Below are positions 62,426 to 64,000 of a stretch of 64,000 bases of DNA, piece after piece. Under the pieces are notes generated by a model. The model did not search any database. It was given only the letters and a program-made list of their open reading frames with translations, and was not told the origin of the DNA. The DNA is taken from assembly GCA_035936835.1 (NCBI GenBank), contig DASYVT010000121.1:1-64000 (forward strand), written 5' to 3'. The DNA comes from Candidatus Methylomirabilota bacterium (GTDB lineage Bacteria > Methylomirabilota > Methylomirabilia > Rokubacteriales > CSP1-6). The stretch's first letter is position 1; each line of letters begins with the position of its first letter. A program made the position numbers and the translations under genes.

Positions 62426-64000
62426 TTACTTGTCCAGCCAGACGTCCTGGCGCCGGCTCACGTTGTAGATGGAGTTCTCGTGCACGACCCAGCCCTTGAC
62501 GTGCGGCCACAGCACATAGTGCTGCTTGGCCCAGCCGAGGATCGGTCGCGCCCCGTCCGCCTGGAGCTTTCGATCGATCTCGTTGACCAGCGCGAGCCGC
62601 TTGACCCGGTCCAGGGTCTGCGACTGCTCGACCATGAGCCGGTCGATCTCCTCCGAGCAGTAGCCGGAGAAGTTCCGCTGCGATCCGCACCGGTAGTTCT
62701 CGAAGAGCTGGGCGTCGGGGTCGTCGATGCCGATGCCGGTGAGGTTCAGCGCGACCTGGTACTCGAGCCGGGTCATCTTCGGGTGCCAGACCCCGGTCTC
62801 GATCTGCTCGAGGGTGGCCTCGACCCCGATCTGCTGGAGCTGGTCGACCATCCAGCTCGCGGTGTCCACGTACAGCGCGAGCGCGCGGGTGGACAGCGTG
62901 AACTTGAGCGGATTGCCAGGGCCGAAGCCGGCCTCGGCGAGGAGCTTCCTGGCCTCGGCCTTTTGCTTGGCCGGATCACCCATCCCGGCGAGCCGGGCCA
63001 CCTCGACGGCGGGCAGCCCCCAGACTCCGGCCGGCCGCGGCAGCAAGGCTCCGCCGAACGTGGCCGCGCCCTGCCGCGGCCCCACCAGGTACGCCTTGCG
63101 GTCCAGCGCCAGATTGATCGCCTGCCGCACCCGGCGGTCGTTGAATGGCGGCTTCTTGAAGTTGATGAGGACATTGTCGTTGACGTTGTTGTCCATCTCG
63201 ACCAGGACGAGCTTCGGCGCGCCCGCCTTGGCGTCCTCGGCATTCGTCCGGTTCCAGCCGGTGCCCGCGACATCGAGCTGGCCCGACTGGACCGCCGCGA
63301 TCTGGGTCGAGCGGTCCCGGATGACCACGAACTTGATCCCGTCGAGGTACGGCCGGCCCTTGACGAAGTAGTCGGGGTTCTTCACGTACTCGATGTACTC
63401 GCCGGGCTTGTTTTCCTTGAGCTTGAACGGCCCGGTGCCGACGCAGCGGTTCTTGAACTCGGCGAGCGGCACGTGCGCCGGGTAGACGGGCGAGTAGCCC
63501 GAAGCCAGCATGAGGAGGAGCGACGGCTGCGGCCGCTTGAGCCGGAAGACCACCGTGTACGGGTCCGGCGCCTCGATCGCGTCGATGTTCTCGAACCAGA
63601 GCTTGCGCGGGTTGACTTTGAGCTTGGCCTTGGCGTCGGCGGCCCCCCGCACCATGTCGAAGGTGTACTTCACGTCCTGCGACGTGAAGGGCTTGCCGTC
63701 ATGCCACCTGACGTCCCGGCGGAGGAAGAAGACCAGGTTCCGGTGGCCGTCCTGCCACGACCACTTCTCCGCCAGCTCGGGAATCAGCGTGTCGACGCTC
63801 TCCTGCTTCTTGGCTGGATCGTAGTAGACGAGGTTGTTGAAGCAGGGGCTGGCCTGCTGGGTCGTGGCGACGGTGGACTCTTCGTGGGGGGAGAGGCTCG
63901 GCGTCGCGGACAGCGGGTGGGTGACGAGCACCCCTCCGTATTTAGGGGCCTGCGCCCTGGCTGGGGCCATCGGGCCGAGCAATGTGAGGACGGATACCAG
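62426..64000 (-). CDS. Peptide/nickel ABC binding protein, family 5 (5' end beyond window)
   Basis: At least 525 codons; the frame stays open to the right edge, so the true start is outside. The visible N-terminus reads as the end of a signal peptide (LLGPMAPARAQA), with mature protein from KYGGVLV. SBP_bac_5 features include the domain opening HPLSATPSLSPHEES, RDVRWHDGKPFTSQDVKYTF, GTGPFKLKENKPGEYIE and NINLALDRKAYL-like INLALDRKAYLVG. It delivers peptide-like ligands to the DppB/DppC-like permease downstream. Confidence 0.93.
   Translation of the reverse strand: MVSVLTLLGPMAPARAQAPKYGGVLVTHPLSATPSLSPHEESTVATTQQASPCFNNLVYYDPAKKQESVDTLIPELAEKWSWQDGHRNLVFFLRRDVRWHDGKPFTSQDVKYTFDMVRGAADAKAKLKVNPRKLWFENIDAIEAPDPYTVVFRLKRPQPSLLLMLASGYSPVYPAHVPLAEFKNRCVGTGPFKLKENKPGEYIEYVKNPDYFVKGRPYLDGIKFVVIRDRSTQIAAVQSGQLDVAGTGWNRTNAEDAKAGAPKLVLVEMDNNVNDNVLINFKKPPFNDRRVRQAINLALDRKAYLVGPRQGAATFGGALLPRPAGVWGLPAVEVARLAGMGDPAKQKAEARKLLAEAGFGPGNPLKFTLSTRALALYVDTASWMVDQLQQIGVEATLEQIETGVWHPKMTRLEYQVALNLTGIGIDDPDAQLFENYRCGSQRNFSGYCSEEIDRLMVEQSQTLDRVKRLALVNEIDRKLQADGARPILGWAKQHYVLWPHVKGWVVHENSIYNVSRRQDVWLDK

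Overview
The window is a dense, high-GC bacterial chromosome segment in which every gene I can support lies on the minus strand. Most neighbouring genes are separated by a few bases or overlap by 1, 4 or 8 bases, and GTG starts are common. No uncoded stretch exceeds about 205 bases. A diderm cell envelope is implied by MlaDEF-type lipid transport, a SurA-like lipoprotein chaperone and periplasmic binding proteins. The mix of gene orders (Firmicutes-like radA...rlmB-secE, E. coli-like tRNA-tuf, Geobacter-like rho-rpmE-prfA-prmC-murA-his, split ATP synthase) fits a deep-branching, probably soil or subsurface lineage. Candidatus Rokubacteria (Methylomirabilota) is my best guess, but that is inference and not proven here.

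Layout, read in the direction of transcription (right to left). (1) 64000-60533: peptide/nickel-type ABC transporter (binding protein cut by the window edge, DppB, DppC; no ATPase). (2) 60510-43627: nuoL-nuoM-nuoN of complex I, a NagD-type HAD phosphatase and respiratory glycerol-3-phosphate dehydrogenase glpD form one tight run from a strong promoter. They are followed by ugpB-ugpA-ugpE, a secreted glycerophosphodiesterase, glpK and a second ABC transporter (binding protein, ATPase, fused permease). Together these take up and oxidise glycerol phosphodiesters/G3P and feed electrons to the respiratory chain. (3) 43518-40997: AtpZ-like, AtpI-like, atpB, atpE (Fo part only) and the NADH sensor rex. 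(4) 40929-36617: mfd and a SurA-like isomerase. (5) 36413-16829: rho, rpmE, then a chain of overlapping genes prfA-prmC-murA-hisGDBHAF-hisIE-lipoprotein-mlaE-mlaF-mlaD-radA-PIN/TRAM-ispD-ispF-cysS-rlmB, joining translation termination, peptidoglycan, histidine, lipid transport, DNA repair and isoprenoid genes. (6) 16832-1: tRNA-Thr, Tyr, Gly, Thr, then tuf, rpmG, tRNA-Trp, secE, nusG, rplK, rplA, rplJ, rplL, rpoB, rpoC, rpsL, rpsG, fusA and the first 39 codons of a second tuf.

Structure not explained by genes is mainly in the spacers. A 61-bp tandem hairpin repeat separates rpoB from rpoC. A degenerate interspersed repeat family fills four other spacers (rplK-rplA, mlaF-mlaD, hisH-hisA, murA-hisG), and in three of them its end supplies the apparent Shine-Dalgarno sequence of the next gene. 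Several sigma-70-like promoters with 17-bp spacing can be read directly. I saw no insertion sequence, prophage, CRISPR array or rRNA. The window is mainly core genome, and the repeat family is its most unusual component.
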